64,000 bases of DNA from Hyphomicrobiales bacterium (GTDB lineage Bacteria > Pseudomonadota > Alphaproteobacteria > Rhizobiales > Rhizobiaceae), in NCBI GenBank assembly GCA_900472575.1, contig UCIV01000005.1:124001-188000 (forward strand), read 5' to 3'. Position numbers and translations under genes: made by a program. The notes below the pieces were generated by a model that saw only the letters and a program-made list of their open reading frames with translations, did not search any database and was not told the DNA's origin. Positions 1-8,097 of the stretch are shown here, piece by piece. Position 1 is the stretch's first letter; each line of letters begins with the position of its first letter.

Positions 1-900
1 GGGGGCAAGACGGGGCTGCATCTGGAGGCATGCGGCGGCAGAATTACGCGCAACCGGATGACGCGCGCTGCCGAATACGGGCTTTATGCGGTCAATAGCA
101 CCAATCTCACGGTCGCCGACAATATCGTCTCGGACTGTGGCAATGGCGGCATTCTCATTCATCGCTGGGAAAAAGGTCGGGATGGGACGATCGTTTCCGG
201 CAATCGCATCTCGCGCACCGGCGCGGGTAATGGCGGCACCGGCCAGTATGGCAATGCGATCAACCTTTACCGCGCCGATGACGTGATCGTTTCCGGCAAT
301 CACATCTCGAATTCGGCCTTTTCCGCGATCCGCGCCAACAGCGCCTCGAACGCGATGATATCTGGCAATCACTGCAGCGCATCCGGCGAGACGGCGATCT
401 ACGCGGAATTCTCCTTCGAAGGCGCGATGATCTCGGGCAACTTGGTGGATGGCGCGGCCAACGGCATTTCGGTCGTCAATTTCAACGAGGGCGGCAGGCT
501 TGCCACCATCTCCAACAATATCGTGCGCAACCTGCGCCTGGTTGGCCCCTACACGGTCGAGGACCCGATCTTCGGCGTCGGCATCAGCGCCGAGGCGGAT
601 ACGGCGGTGACGGGTAATGTGGTCGAGAACGCGCCCTATGGCGGCCTGGCATTCGGTTTCGGGCCTTACCTGCGCAATGTCACGGCGACCGGCAATATCG
701 TGCGCGACGCTGGGGTGAGCTGCGTCGTGACGGTGGTGGAAGGTGCAGGTGACGCTATCATCGCCAACAACATCTTTCAGGGGGCGAGACGGGGCGCGAT
801 CATCGGGTATCGGTGGAGAGAAGCATCGACCGGGGATCTGGCAAAGGGCGGAGCAGAGCGATTTTCGCATCTGACGATCGAGGGCAACCGGGTAAGCTAG
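1..900 (+). CDS. TIGR03808-type right-handed beta-helix repeat protein (5' end outside window)
   Basis: The reading frame is open from base 1 and ends at a TAG at 898-900, so about 299 C-terminal residues are visible. They are built of short repeats with recurring GN-x-(I/V)-x-(N/D) and SGN units (for example VSGNRIS, VSGNHIS, ISGNHCS, VTGNVVE), the pattern of a right-handed parallel beta-helix. The family I associate with this in Rhizobiales is TIGR03808, a Tat-exported repetitive protein, but the N-terminal Tat signal is not in the window, so export is inferred. No catalytic residues can be assigned. The stop codon overlaps that of the convergent toxin gene in the palindrome CTAG. Function is unknown; a pectate-lyase-like or NosD-like beta-helix is the alternative. 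Confidence 0.75.
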   Translation, partial: GGKTGLHLEACGGRITRNRMTRAAEYGLYAVNSTNLTVADNIVSDCGNGGILIHRWEKGRDGTIVSGNRISRTGAGNGGTGQYGNAINLYRADDVIVSGNHISNSAFSAIRANSASNAMISGNHCSASGETAIYAEFSFEGAMISGNLVDGAANGISVVNFNEGGRLATISNNIVRNLRLVGPYTVEDPIFGVGISAEADTAVTGNVVENAPYGGLAFGFGPYLRNVTATGNIVRDAGVSCVVTVVEGAGDAIIANNIFQGARRGAIIGYRWREASTGDLAKGGAERFSHLTIEGNRVS

Positions 901-1214
901 AGATCGAGGTCGAACGTTTCGTCATCAGCATCGATATCGCGGCCGCGGTGATAGATACGAAGAATGGTGACCGTCTGTTTTTCGATATCAAACGCTATCG
1001 TCGCTTTATATCGATATCCCACCATGCGAATGCCGGGGCGAATATCGTCTCGCCGCATTCCTCGATGCGGGAAGGTAGCAAATCCCGCACAATAATTACG
1101 GATCTTGCCTATATATCCGCGCGCCGCAGCAACCCCCATTTCGGATGCCAGATATCGGAAAATTTCATCGAGATCTCTGATTGCCCGAGGCGAGAAAACG
1201 ACGTCGTAGATCAT
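897..1214 (-). CDS. parE: ParE/RelE-family toxin of a type II toxin-antitoxin pair
   Basis: This 105-residue protein has the ParE/RelE fold pattern: N-terminal FSPRAIRDLDEIFRYL helix region, a central basic stretch (FPHRGMRRDDI), and the terminal IAFDIEKQTVTILRIYHRGRD strands. ParE proteins poison DNA gyrase, while RelE relatives cleave mRNA. The ParD-type partner and the lack of a clear RelE catalytic set favour ParE. The start ATG overlaps the antitoxin stop by four bases (1211-1214), so the two are translationally coupled. The stop shares the palindrome CTAG with the convergent beta-helix gene. The length is usual for the family and the gene looks intact. Confidence 0.85.
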   Translation of the reverse strand: MIYDVVFSPRAIRDLDEIFRYLASEMGVAAARGYIGKIRNYCAGFATFPHRGMRRDDIRPGIRMVGYRYKATIAFDIEKQTVTILRIYHRGRDIDADDETFDLDL

Positions 1215-1498
1215 GACTTCCGTTCTTCTTGAAGTAGTTGTGCCATTGTCACATCGAGCCGGCGATCCACTTCTTCAATCGAAAGCGCTCGCTCCGGATG
1301 AGCTTTCATCTCATCGTATGCGGGTGCAACCTCCTCCACCAGCCACCTTTCGATCGCCGCGTCGCGGGCGATCAGGGTGCGCAGGCCGTCGCGAATGACT
1401 TCGCTTTCGGATGCGTATTCACCGGATGCGACCTTGGCCTTGACCATTTCCGCCATCTCGATCGGAAGCGTGATGCTGAGGGACTGGGTGGTACGCAT
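1211..1498 (-). CDS. parD: ParD-family (ribbon-helix-helix) antitoxin
   Basis: This 95-residue protein has an N-terminal ribbon-helix-helix segment (SLSITLPIEMAEMVKAKVAS, then GEYASESEVIRDGLR), typical of CopG/ParD antitoxins. It is followed by an acidic C-terminal tail that would wrap the toxin. ParD proteins normally bind their own promoter and neutralise ParE. An AAGGAG Shine-Dalgarno lies just upstream of the ATG at 1498. The gene is first in a two-gene operon and overlaps the toxin by four bases. The autoregulated promoter should lie between about 1499 and 1590, before the palindromic repeat. Confidence 0.87.
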   Translation of the reverse strand: MRTTQSLSITLPIEMAEMVKAKVASGEYASESEVIRDGLRTLIARDAAIERWLVEEVAPAYDEMKAHPERALSIEEVDRRLDVTMAQLLQEERKS

Positions 1499-1594
1499 GG
1501 AAGCTCCTTGAGGTTATCCGACACGATTTAATCCTATCGAAAACTTTCATGGGCGTCCAACGCAGGATGATCTTCCGTTCGTCACCGAACCTGC

Positions 1595-1696
1595 TTAGAG
1601 CACTTCTGGCGAAAATGGATTTCGCCAGAAGTGCTCTAATCATTTGTTTCACGCAATTCCGAACGCAAAACCGGTTCCCACTTTTGCTGGAATTGC
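1595..1696. repeat. RIME-like intergenic palindromic element, copy 1
   Basis: Two nested structures are visible. The first is a perfect 20-bp inverted repeat (1595-1614 with 1620-1639, 5-base loop). The second is a unit flanked by GCAATTCC (1653-1660) and GGAATTGC (1689-1696) around an AAACCGGTTCCCACTTTT core. This layout resembles the mosaic palindromic elements (RIME) reported from rhizobial genomes. A second, less complete copy lies at 46016-46059. It sits between the toxin-antitoxin promoter and the first GST gene, and its right end is only about 35 bases from the GST start. Confidence 0.7.
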
Positions 1697-1730
1697 TTTA
1701 GCTTCGCGCCAACTCATCAAGGAGATATCG

Positions 1731-2384
1731 ATGCTGAAGATCTACGGGGTTTACCGTTCACGCGCGACGCGGCCACTCTGGCTTATCGAGGAAATCGGCC
1801 TGCCATTCGAGCTCGTGCCGATCATCCAGGCCTATCGCCTGGCTGACACGTCTGCCCCCGGCTGCCCGGTGCATACCCGCTCGGACGAGTTTCTTGCCGT
1901 CAATCCGATGGGATCGATCCCGTCGATGGACGACGACGGTTTCGTGCTGCACGAGTCGCTTGCGATCTCGCTTTATCTCGCCCGCAAATATGGCGGCGAG
2001 CTCGGCCCGAAGAATATCGAGGAAGAAGCGCTGATGGTGCAGTGGTCGCTGTTTGCGGCAACCAGCATCGAAACGGATGCGCTGAAGATCCAGTCAACCA
2101 AGGGCGACACACCGGAAGGCATCGCAGCGATCGACGATGCAGCCGACTGCCTTGTCCGTCCTCTGGATGCGCTCGAAAAGCATCTCGAGACAACACATTA
2201 TCTCGTTGGCGATCGGTTTACCGCCGCGGATATCAATGTCATCGAAATCCTGCGTTATGCACGCGGTTATCACCCGCTGTTCGACAACCGTCCATCGCTC
2301 AAGGCATGGTATGAGGCCTGCACCCATCGCCCCGGCTATCAGGCGATGTGGGCAAAGCGGAACGCCGAACCGGCAAATCCATAA
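1731..2384 (+). CDS. Glutathione S-transferase family protein
   Basis: The 217-residue product has an N-terminal thioredoxin-like domain (about 1-88). It carries the NPMGSIPSMDDDG loop with the cis-proline near residue 64 and the glutathione gamma-glutamyl contact ES at 75-76. An all-helical C-terminal domain (about 95-217) includes the FTAADINVIEIL N-capping box motif of GSTs. It would conjugate or reduce electrophilic substrates in the cytoplasm; the substrate is unknown. The ATG at 1731 is chosen over an upstream in-frame start because AAGGAG lies 6 bases before it (1719-1724) and the fold begins there. The LysR gene downstream is convergent, ending 2 bases after the GST stop. Confidence 0.85.
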   Translation: MLKIYGVYRSRATRPLWLIEEIGLPFELVPIIQAYRLADTSAPGCPVHTRSDEFLAVNPMGSIPSMDDDGFVLHESLAISLYLARKYGGELGPKNIEEEALMVQWSLFAATSIETDALKIQSTKGDTPEGIAAIDDAADCLVRPLDALEKHLETTHYLVGDRFTAADINVIEILRYARGYHPLFDNRPSLKAWYEACTHRPGYQAMWAKRNAEPANP

Positions 2385-2386
2385 GA

Positions 2387-3277
2387 CTATTCAGGCTGCA
2401 AGGCCTCAAGCTCCTGCGTCAGCCATCGATGAAAGGCCTTGACCTTCGGTGGCTGGCGAATTCCGGCCGGCGTGACGAAATAATGGCCGAAGCCGGTCGC
2501 GGCGCGAATGGCAAAGGGCTCAACCAGCTTGCCCTGCGCCAGCGGATAATCGGCAAGCGTCTGCCAGGCGATCATCACGCCCTCGCCTCTTATCGTTGCG
2601 TCGAGGCAGAGCGAGGCTTCATTGAAGACGTGACGGACCTGCATCTGCCTCCCCTCGAGGCCCACGCAACGAAGCCAGACATCCCAGGAAAACATCGCAT
2701 GCCCGTCGATGATCGTGGGCAGTTCGAGAATGTCCTTCGGCTCGCGCAATTTCGCCGCCAGAGCCGGCGCGCAGACGGGAAAAACGAGCTGCGGCAACAG
2801 CAGGTCCGCATTCACACCCTGCCATTTTCCTGCCCCGACACGAATGCCGATATCCACGCCATCGGTAATGAAATCCGCCAGAGCGGTGGTCGCATCGATG
2901 CGCAGGCGGATCTCGGGATGCAATGCCGTGAACCGGTCGAGCCGGTGTACAAGGAAACGGGCTGCGAAGACCGGCGCCACGGAGATCGTCAGCAGCTTGT
3001 CATCCCGCGCTCGTCCGACGGCCACTGCTTCCGAAAGGCTGCGGAACCCGTCCGTCAGTCGCGCCAGCATAGGCCTTGCCGTATCCAGCGGCATCATGCC
3101 TTTCGGCAGGCGTTGAAAGACAGGATGACCAAGCTGCGCTTCCGCCTTTATCACCTGCTGGCTGACGGCGCCGAGCGAAACGCCAAGCTCTGCCGCTGCG
3201 GCCTGCAGCGAGCCCAAACGCGCGACAGCCTCCAGTGCCCGAAGACCATTCAGATGGACAAGATTCAGATTACTCAT
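2387..3277 (-). CDS. LysR-family transcriptional regulator
   Basis: The 296-residue protein has the standard LysR plan. A winged helix-turn-helix occupies residues 1 to about 65 (LRALEAVARLGSLQAAAAELGVSLGAVSQQV), followed by a linker helix and a substrate-binding domain (about 93-296). The HTH wording resembles GcvA-like regulators. LysR proteins usually regulate an adjacent divergent gene, here the small gene at 3379. The 100-base divergent region holds an inverted repeat (3348-3368) that could be an operator. The inducer is unknown. It lies between two GST genes, which could be targets, but both are also convergent or separate from it. Confidence 0.9.
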   Translation of the reverse strand: MSNLNLVHLNGLRALEAVARLGSLQAAAAELGVSLGAVSQQVIKAEAQLGHPVFQRLPKGMMPLDTARPMLARLTDGFRSLSEAVAVGRARDDKLLTISVAPVFAARFLVHRLDRFTALHPEIRLRIDATTALADFITDGVDIGIRVGAGKWQGVNADLLLPQLVFPVCAPALAAKLREPKDILELPTIIDGHAMFSWDVWLRCVGLEGRQMQVRHVFNEASLCLDATIRGEGVMIAWQTLADYPLAQGKLVEPFAIRAATGFGHYFVTPAGIRQPPKVKAFHRWLTQELEALQPE

Positions 3278-3347
3278 ATAGAAAACCTATAACGAGTGCC
3301 TGATAATGTCGATTGTGGTGACGCCGAACGAGGCACATATTCAACCT

Positions 3348-3368
3348 GCAAATGAAACCACCATTTGC
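3348..3368. promoter_or_regulatory. Inverted repeat in LysR divergent promoter region
   Basis: GCAAATG (3348-3354) and CATTTGC (3362-3368) form a perfect 7-bp inverted repeat with a 7-base spacer, ending just before the GAGGTG ribosome-binding site of the small gene at 3379. The dyad fits a dimeric regulator site, and the neighbouring LysR is the obvious candidate. The position so close to the start codon would suit repression or a translational hairpin. This is inference from symmetry only. Confidence 0.35.
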
Positions 3369-3378
3369 GAGGTGAATA

Positions 3379-3600
3379 ATGAACCCCCTCAAGATTTTCT
3401 TGAACACGATACTACAAACGATGTCGGCCCGCTCGACGGCCGAGGCCTTCCGACAAGACGCTCTCGACCATCCTGACATTCGGGCGATGGATCTGCTGCA
3501 GCTCGCAGACCTGCCCATGCCTTATCTTCCGATGCCGGCACCGATGGTAGCCGATGCCGAAGCTCAGCCGGAAAGCATGCCACTCGCGCGCTGCGCATAA
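3379..3600 (+). CDS. Small hypothetical protein divergent from LysR gene
   Basis: A 73-residue protein starts at an ATG preceded by GAGGTG at good spacing. It has an N-terminal amphipathic stretch (MNPLKIFLNTILQTMSARST), an acidic middle (QDALDHPDIRAMDLLQLADL) and a proline/methionine-rich tail. There is no signal peptide or clear transmembrane helix. I do not recognise the family. The divergent position relative to the LysR gene and the dyad in front of it suggest it may be a regulated target. Composition resembles other small stress-type proteins of rhizobia, but no function can be given. Confidence 0.55.
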   Translation: MNPLKIFLNTILQTMSARSTAEAFRQDALDHPDIRAMDLLQLADLPMPYLPMPAPMVADAEAQPESMPLARCA

Positions 3601-3610
3601 AGCGTTCACC

Positions 3611-3640
3611 GCAATTTGGGATGCAAACCGGTTGCTGCTT
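3611..3640. repeat. Degenerate remnant of the RIME-like core
   Basis: The stretch beginning GCAATTTGGG and containing GCAAACCGGTT, followed by GCTGCTT, matches the core of the intergenic element seen at 1653-1696 and 46016-46059 but with several changes and no flanking inverted repeat. It lies between the stop of the small gene and the convergent GST gene. It is probably a decayed copy. Confidence 0.4.
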
Positions 3641-3645
3641 CTGCT

Positions 3646-4269
3646 TCAGGCTGCCTTTTCTTCCGCCAGTGCCTTCTGCACGGCGGGACGCTCCAGCATC
3701 ATGCGGTAATGCGCGTGTACGCGCGGAAAATCCGCGATCTCCACCCGGTCGCTCTTCAGCCATCCGGACATCAGGAAGAGATAGGGATCGGCGGTCGCAT
3801 AGTGTTCTCCCAGCACATACGGGCCTTCGAGCATGCCGTCCTCGATAATGCGAAAACACTCGCTCATCACCTGCGGCAGCTTGTTCTTCATGTCCTCGAA
3901 TGAGGTTTCCTGATCGGCCCAGCGATAACCGCGCCGGCCATGCGCATGCGCAACATGCACGGTGGACGCCATGTAGGCGTTGAAGGCCTGCATCTTGGCA
4001 AAGAGGAAGGGATCGGCAAGCGGCGCAAGTCTCGCTTCCGGTGCCGCCTGGGCGATATAGCCGAGAATGGCAACAGTTTCCGTTACCACGCCCTTATCCG
4101 TGACAAGCGCCGGGACACGCCCCTTGGGATTGATCGCCAGATAGGCCTCAGACCGCTGCTCGCCCTCGGCGAAGTTCAGCTTCTTCACCTGATAAGGCAG
4201 GCCGGATTCGGCGAGTGCGATGTGACTGGCAAGCGCGCAACTGCCGGGCGAAAAATAGAACGTGTTCAT
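3646..4269 (-). CDS. Glutathione S-transferase, beta-class-like
   Basis: The 207-residue protein begins MNTFYFSPGSCALASHIAL, the N-terminal pattern of bacterial beta-class GSTs, in which a cysteine near residue 10 (here Cys11) contacts glutathione. The NPKGRVPALV loop carries the cis-proline at 53, and TET at 63-65 supplies the gamma-glutamyl contact. The helical C-terminal domain covers about 90-207. The start at 4269 is preferred over two upstream ATGs because AGGAGG ends 6 bases before it. Substrate unknown; it probably acts in detoxification or redox chemistry. It is a different subfamily from the GST at 1731. Confidence 0.87.
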   Translation of the reverse strand: MNTFYFSPGSCALASHIALAESGLPYQVKKLNFAEGEQRSEAYLAINPKGRVPALVTDKGVVTETVAILGYIAQAAPEARLAPLADPFLFAKMQAFNAYMASTVHVAHAHGRRGYRWADQETSFEDMKNKLPQVMSECFRIIEDGMLEGPYVLGEHYATADPYLFLMSGWLKSDRVEIADFPRVHAHYRMMLERPAVQKALAEEKAA

Positions 4270-4347
4270 CAACATCCTCCTGATCTGCAACAGTCATAAC
4301 ATGACAGGAGACGCAGACCAGTGCAGAGCGATGCCGATACGCTTCTA

Positions 4348-5355
4348 TCAGGCGAACATGGCGTCGGTTACGCGGACATCACCGACAGGCATGCCGTTCC
4401 AGTTCTTCATCTGGCGGTTGGCCATGGCCATCAGCTTCGTCTGGGATTCGCCGCCCTTTTCGAAATAGCGGGAAATCAGCGCAAAGATCATCGCTTCGGC
4501 GGCGCGGGTCGTGCCGTCTTCGCATTTGACAGCCATGGCGAGGCCCTGGTCGGGGAGTGCTGCAACAAAAACGCCTTCGGCACCGGTCTTGGCAAAGATC
4601 TTGCCCGGCGCCACTTCCATCAGCTTCGTGCAGGCGCGATCAGTGCCGGCGACGTAAAAAGGCTCGGCCATGCAGGCATCGATCAGGCGCCGTGACGCCT
4701 TGGCACGCGATGCGGCAAGCCCTTCGCCGGTCAGCATTTTCGCGAAACCATGGGCCAGTCCCTTGAGCGGCACGGCATAGGTCGGGATGGAGCAGCCATC
4801 CGTGCCGCAATTGTCGGTGCCTAGCACTGCGCCCGTCAGGCTCTGCATGACTTCGCGGATTTCGCGCTGCAGCGGGTGATCGTAACCGACATAATTTTCG
4901 ACCGGCGCGCCGGAATGGACACAGGTGCAAACGAAGCCGGAATGCTTGCCCGAGCAGTTGTTATGCAGCGCCGTCGGCTTGTCGATGGTTCGCGCCTGAT
5001 GGATCAGGGTTGCCTGATCGGAAGACCAGTGCGCGCCGCATTCGAGTGAAGAGACATCGCGCCCGGCCTTCGCCAGCATGGATGCCGCCATTTCGACATG
5101 ACGATCCTCGCCGGAGTGAGAGGCACAGGCAAAGGCGAGTTCGGCATTGCCGAAGCCATAGGCGTCCGCAGCACCGCTCTCGATCAAGGGCAGCGCCTGC
5201 ATGGCCTTGCAGGAGGAACGCGGGAAGACGCCGGCCTCGGCATCGCCGAAGGAAAACACGGTCTTTCCGCTTCCATCGACAACCACACCCAATCCTCTGT
5301 GACGGCTTTCGACGGAAGAACCGCGGGTCACTTCAACGGTAACGGGATTTTGCAT
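4348..5355 (-). CDS. L-asparaginase, rhizobial (Rhizobium etli-type, PF06089) family
   Basis: The 335-residue protein matches the rhizobial asparaginase family unrelated to the E. coli AnsA/AnsB fold. The serine/lysine pair motif PRSSCKAMQ covers residues 45-53. SHSGED around Ser81, NNCSGKHSGF (Cys134, Lys137) and DNCGTDGCSIP (Asp181, Cys183) are present, corresponding to the Ser-Lys catalytic tandem and metal-binding cysteine described for the R. etli enzymes. It hydrolyses L-asparagine to aspartate and ammonia in the cytoplasm. All key residues appear intact and the length is normal. AGGACA precedes the ATG. It is divergent from the DUF3750 gene. Confidence 0.85.
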   Translation of the reverse strand: MQNPVTVEVTRGSSVESRHRGLGVVVDGSGKTVFSFGDAEAGVFPRSSCKAMQALPLIESGAADAYGFGNAELAFACASHSGEDRHVEMAASMLAKAGRDVSSLECGAHWSSDQATLIHQARTIDKPTALHNNCSGKHSGFVCTCVHSGAPVENYVGYDHPLQREIREVMQSLTGAVLGTDNCGTDGCSIPTYAVPLKGLAHGFAKMLTGEGLAASRAKASRRLIDACMAEPFYVAGTDRACTKLMEVAPGKIFAKTGAEGVFVAALPDQGLAMAVKCEDGTTRAAEAMIFALISRYFEKGGESQTKLMAMANRQMKNWNGMPVGDVRVTDAMFA

Positions 5356-5440
5356 GGTCTGTCCTGATTTTGCTGGCTTCTATGGCAACAAGAGATTGGT
5401 GGCAGGCTCTTATCCTGTTCGCGGAAGACTTGCACGGGAA

Positions 5441-6184
5441 ATGCTTATGAAATCGGTAAAACGTCTGCTGATCATCATCTTCATCGTCTACCTGCTGCCG
5501 ACCTTCGCGTCTGCGGGGCTTTGGGCAATGAAAGATCACCCATCCGGGTGGAGTGCGGCGCGCTGGACCTCGGCGGGCATCCTGCCCAAGCCCGAGGATA
5601 ACAAGGATGCGGCGATCTACATCTTTTCCGCCATGACGGGTGGGCTTAAAGGTTCTGTCGCCAGCCACGCCTGGATCGTCACCAAGGAAAAAGGCGCATC
5701 GGCCTATACCCGTTACGACAAGGTGGGCTGGGGATCGCCGATCAGGCGCAATCACCGGGCGCCCGACGCCTACTGGTATTCGAACGAACCGCAGCTGGTC
5801 GCCACGGTCACGGGATCGAAGGCCGAGTTACTGATCCCGAAGATAGAAGGCGCGATCGCGGCCTATCCTTATGCAGAACCCGGCGGCTACACGATTTGGC
5901 CCGGGCCGAATTCCAATACGTTCGTCGCCTATGTGCTGCGCACCGTGCCGGAAATCGGCGCCGTGCTGCCGCCGCATGCGGTGGGGCGCGACTATCTGCC
6001 GAATGGTGAATTCGTTCATCTGGACGAAGACCGGCGCGACCTTCATGTAACGCTGCGTGGACTTGCCGGTTTCTCGGTCGGCCAGCGCAGCGGTCTGGAA
6101 GTGCATTTTCTCGGACTTGTCGCGGGCTTCGATCTTGCCCGACCCGGCCTCAAGATACCGGCACTCGGGCGGATAGGCATCTGA
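5441..6184 (+). CDS. DUF3750 family protein
   Basis: The 247-residue product begins with a hydrophobic N-terminal segment (LLIIIFIVYLLPTFASA) that reads as a signal peptide or membrane anchor. A soluble domain follows with conserved-looking blocks: SHAWIVTKEKG, WGSPIRRNHRAPD, the PGPNSNTFVAYVLR core, and a C-terminal GLEVHFLGLVAGFD. The SHAW and NSNTF blocks are reminiscent of papain-like or NlpC-like folds with His and Asn, but the reaction is unknown. The ATG at 5441 (or 5447) is chosen because the signal segment starts there. A strong bidirectional terminator follows at 6209-6236. Confidence 0.75.
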   Translation: MLMKSVKRLLIIIFIVYLLPTFASAGLWAMKDHPSGWSAARWTSAGILPKPEDNKDAAIYIFSAMTGGLKGSVASHAWIVTKEKGASAYTRYDKVGWGSPIRRNHRAPDAYWYSNEPQLVATVTGSKAELLIPKIEGAIAAYPYAEPGGYTIWPGPNSNTFVAYVLRTVPEIGAVLPPHAVGRDYLPNGEFVHLDEDRRDLHVTLRGLAGFSVGQRSGLEVHFLGLVAGFDLARPGLKIPALGRIGI

Positions 6185-6208
6185 TCCGGCGAGTAATCCC
6201 ACAAAAGC

Positions 6209-6236
6209 AAAACGCCCGCGTCATGGCGGGCGTTTT
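6209..6236. terminator. Bidirectional rho-independent terminator
   Basis: AAAACGCCCGC (6209-6219) and GCGGGCGTTTT (6226-6236) form a perfect 11-bp stem with a 6-base loop and T-tracts on both strands. It separates the convergent DUF3750 gene and DUF1127 gene and can stop both. Confidence 0.88.
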
Positions 6237-6262
6237 CATCGAAGTATTTGCCTGTTTTTCGA

Positions 6263-6409
6263 TCAGAAACCGTGGGCGGTCCGAGCGAAGCTGCGGATCT
6301 CGTATTGGGTGATCCCGAGATCGGCCAGTTCGCGCGTCGTCATCCGCTCCAGTTCGGCAACCGTCCGACGATAGTTGCGCCAATTGGTCAAAGTGCGTTT
6401 CACGTTCAT
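6263..6409 (-). CDS. DUF1127 (YjiS-like) small protein
   Basis: A 48-residue protein starts at the ATG at 6409. The C-terminal part carries the DUF1127 hallmark RTVAELERMTTRELADLGI, followed by a short arginine-containing end. Small DUF1127 proteins are abundant in Rhizobiaceae. Some have been linked to stress adaptation and RNA turnover in Agrobacterium and Rhodobacter, but the job of this one is unknown. A purine-rich GGGGGA stretch sits just upstream of the start. A longer frame extends upstream to 6511 but lacks the family pattern there. Confidence 0.85.
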   Translation of the reverse strand: MNVKRTLTNWRNYRRTVAELERMTTRELADLGITQYEIRSFARTAHGF

Positions 6410-6682
6410 GATGGTCCCCCTTTCCTGGGCTTTCGAAACGGCGGCCGGTAGGTGGCGCCCTCTTGTTTCGATGCGTTTGTTATACGCGCGAAGACCGTCT
6501 TGAAGTAGCACTCGATTAGCAGCACACCCTTGCCAAATGAGCAGGGATTTTTGTGATCTCGGTCAAAGCAACCGCGCTAAAAATAGGCATTCCTGAAAGA
6601 ATTAAGCTCAAAAAAATCGCATCAATTTTGCGAAGCCTCGCTGCGGGCATGCCGCGCGCGTATGCCTGCCGCAGAAAAGGAA

Positions 6683-6704
6683 AAGGGCCGCCGAGGCGAC
6701 CCTT
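6683..6704 (-). terminator. Rho-independent terminator of the 24-residue gene
   Basis: On the minus strand the transcript would read AAGGGTCGCC ... GGCGGCCCTT followed by TTCCTTTTC. This gives a stem of about 9 pairs (one G-U) with a 4-base loop and a U-rich tail. It lies about 65 bases behind the stop of the small ORF at 6769-6843. Confidence 0.7.
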
Positions 6705-6768
6705 CCATGAAATCTGGTCCGTTCAACGAACCCGGCCCGTCTCTCGACAGTCCGAAAGAAGATGTGGT

Positions 6769-6843
6769 TCAGGCCGAGGGCTGCCCCGTCAAGACCGCCA
6801 CCTTTCCATTGCCCGTTACGCAGACCGAAATCTCATTAGACAT
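6769..6843 (-). CDS. Candidate 24-residue micro-protein
   Basis: A short frame starts at ATG 6843 and ends at TGA 6769-6771. It encodes a peptide beginning MSNEISVCVTGNGK and ending LTGQPSA. A strong purine-rich ribosome-binding site (AAAGGAAGGTGATCC) precedes the ATG. The unit ends in a convincing terminator at 6683-6704, so a short dedicated transcript is likely. No membrane segment is present, and one cysteine is. I do not recognise the family. An alternative is that the transcript is a small RNA and the frame is fortuitous, but the ribosome-binding site argues for translation. Confidence 0.5.
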   Translation of the reverse strand: MSNEISVCVTGNGKVAVLTGQPSA

Positions 6844-7002
6844 TGGATCACCTTCCTTTCACTACGTTGACGATGACTAGAAGGTAGGTGTCATACGCAT
6901 GTCTTGCAAGGCAAGTTATGTAACGCTGCGCGAATATAAGTGCTTTGCAAAATCACCGATCCCGGCTTAGCATTCGCAAGCCTGAACCGGATTGTGATTC
7001 CT

Positions 7003-8019
7003 TCAAGCCACCTTTCCTTCCCCTATCTTCAGAACAATCTTGCCGATATGGCTGCTCGTTTCCATCAGCATATGGGCTTGCGCAACCTGATCGAAGTCCA
7101 GCACCGAATGGATGACCGGGGCGATATCGCCCTGTTCCAGCAGCGGCCAGACTTCGGTGACGAGATCATCGCGAATGGCGCGCTTTTCGTCTGCGGTGCG
7201 CGGCCGCATGGTCGAGCCGGTCACCGTCAGGCGCTTGACCATGATGGGTCTCAGATCAATGGCGTCGGTCTTGGCTCCCCCTAAGAAAGCTATGATCGAC
7301 AGACAGCCATCCTTGGCCAGCACGGAGAGATTCCTCTCGAAGTAAGCCGCCCCGATCATGTCGAGCACGACATCGACGCCCTGCCCTTCAGTCTCTGCCT
7401 TGATGACTTCGGCAAAGTCTTCCGACTTGTAGTCGATCGCTCTCGTGGCGCCGAGCTTTTCGCAGGCGTCGCATTTCTCCTTAGATCCGGCCGTTGCATA
7501 GACGGTTGCGCCAAAGGTCCTGGCAAGCTGGATTGCGGTCGTGCCGATGCCGCTTGAGCCGCCATGGATCAGCACGCTCTCACCCTCGGTCAGGCCGGCC
7601 ATCTGGAAGAGATTGGCCCAGACGGTGAAGAAGGTTTCCGGAACGGCAGCCGCCTTGACCGCATCATAGCCTTTCGGCCAAGGCAGAGCCTGGCCGGCCG
7701 GCACTGCGCAATATTCTGCATAACCGCCGCCATTCGCCAGTGCGCAGACCTTGTCGCCTACCGAATATTCCGAAACACCTTCTCCGAGAGCCACGACTTC
7801 GCCGGCAATCTCCAGCCCAAGGATCGGGCTTGCATCCTTGGGCGCGGGATAATTGCCCTGACGCTGCGCCACATCGGGGCGATTGACGCCCGCTGCCTCG
7901 ACCTTGACCAGAATTTCGCAGGGACGTGGCTTCGGCAGCGGCCCGCGGGCCACCACCATTACGTCGGGGGAACCGAAGGACGGCAGATCGATGAAACGCA
8001 TCTCATTGGGAAGCGGCAT
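7003..8019 (-). CDS. NAD(P)H-quinone oxidoreductase (zinc-independent MDR family)
   Basis: The 338-residue protein is a medium-chain dehydrogenase/reductase of the quinone oxidoreductase/PIG3 group. A GroES-like domain ([19 protein letters not shown], then [15 protein letters not shown]) is followed by the nucleotide-binding Rossmann segment [18 protein letters not shown] and the usual C-terminal strand HIGKIVLKI. The catalytic zinc ligands of alcohol dehydrogenases are absent, as expected for this family. It would reduce quinones with NADPH in the cytoplasm. AGGAG precedes the ATG at 8019. It appears to be transcribed alone. Confidence 0.87.
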   Translation of the reverse strand: MPLPNEMRFIDLPSFGSPDVMVVARGPLPKPRPCEILVKVEAAGVNRPDVAQRQGNYPAPKDASPILGLEIAGEVVALGEGVSEYSVGDKVCALANGGGYAEYCAVPAGQALPWPKGYDAVKAAAVPETFFTVWANLFQMAGLTEGESVLIHGGSSGIGTTAIQLARTFGATVYATAGSKEKCDACEKLGATRAIDYKSEDFAEVIKAETEGQGVDVVLDMIGAAYFERNLSVLAKDGCLSIIAFLGGAKTDAIDLRPIMVKRLTVTGSTMRPRTADEKRAIRDDLVTEVWPLLEQGDIAPVIHSVLDFDQVAQAHMLMETSSHIGKIVLKIGEGKVA

Positions 8020-8097
8020 AAAAGTCTCCTGTCAGCATGAGACCACTGACTTAGGACACGACCTCTGCCTTAGAAAGGGACCGGTGGATGTGGCCGG

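Noticed and set aside
6662-6880. 72-codon plus-strand frame over the micro-gene region
   Set aside because: No ribosome-binding site, and it runs antisense through a minus-strand terminator and micro-gene that explain the sequence better.
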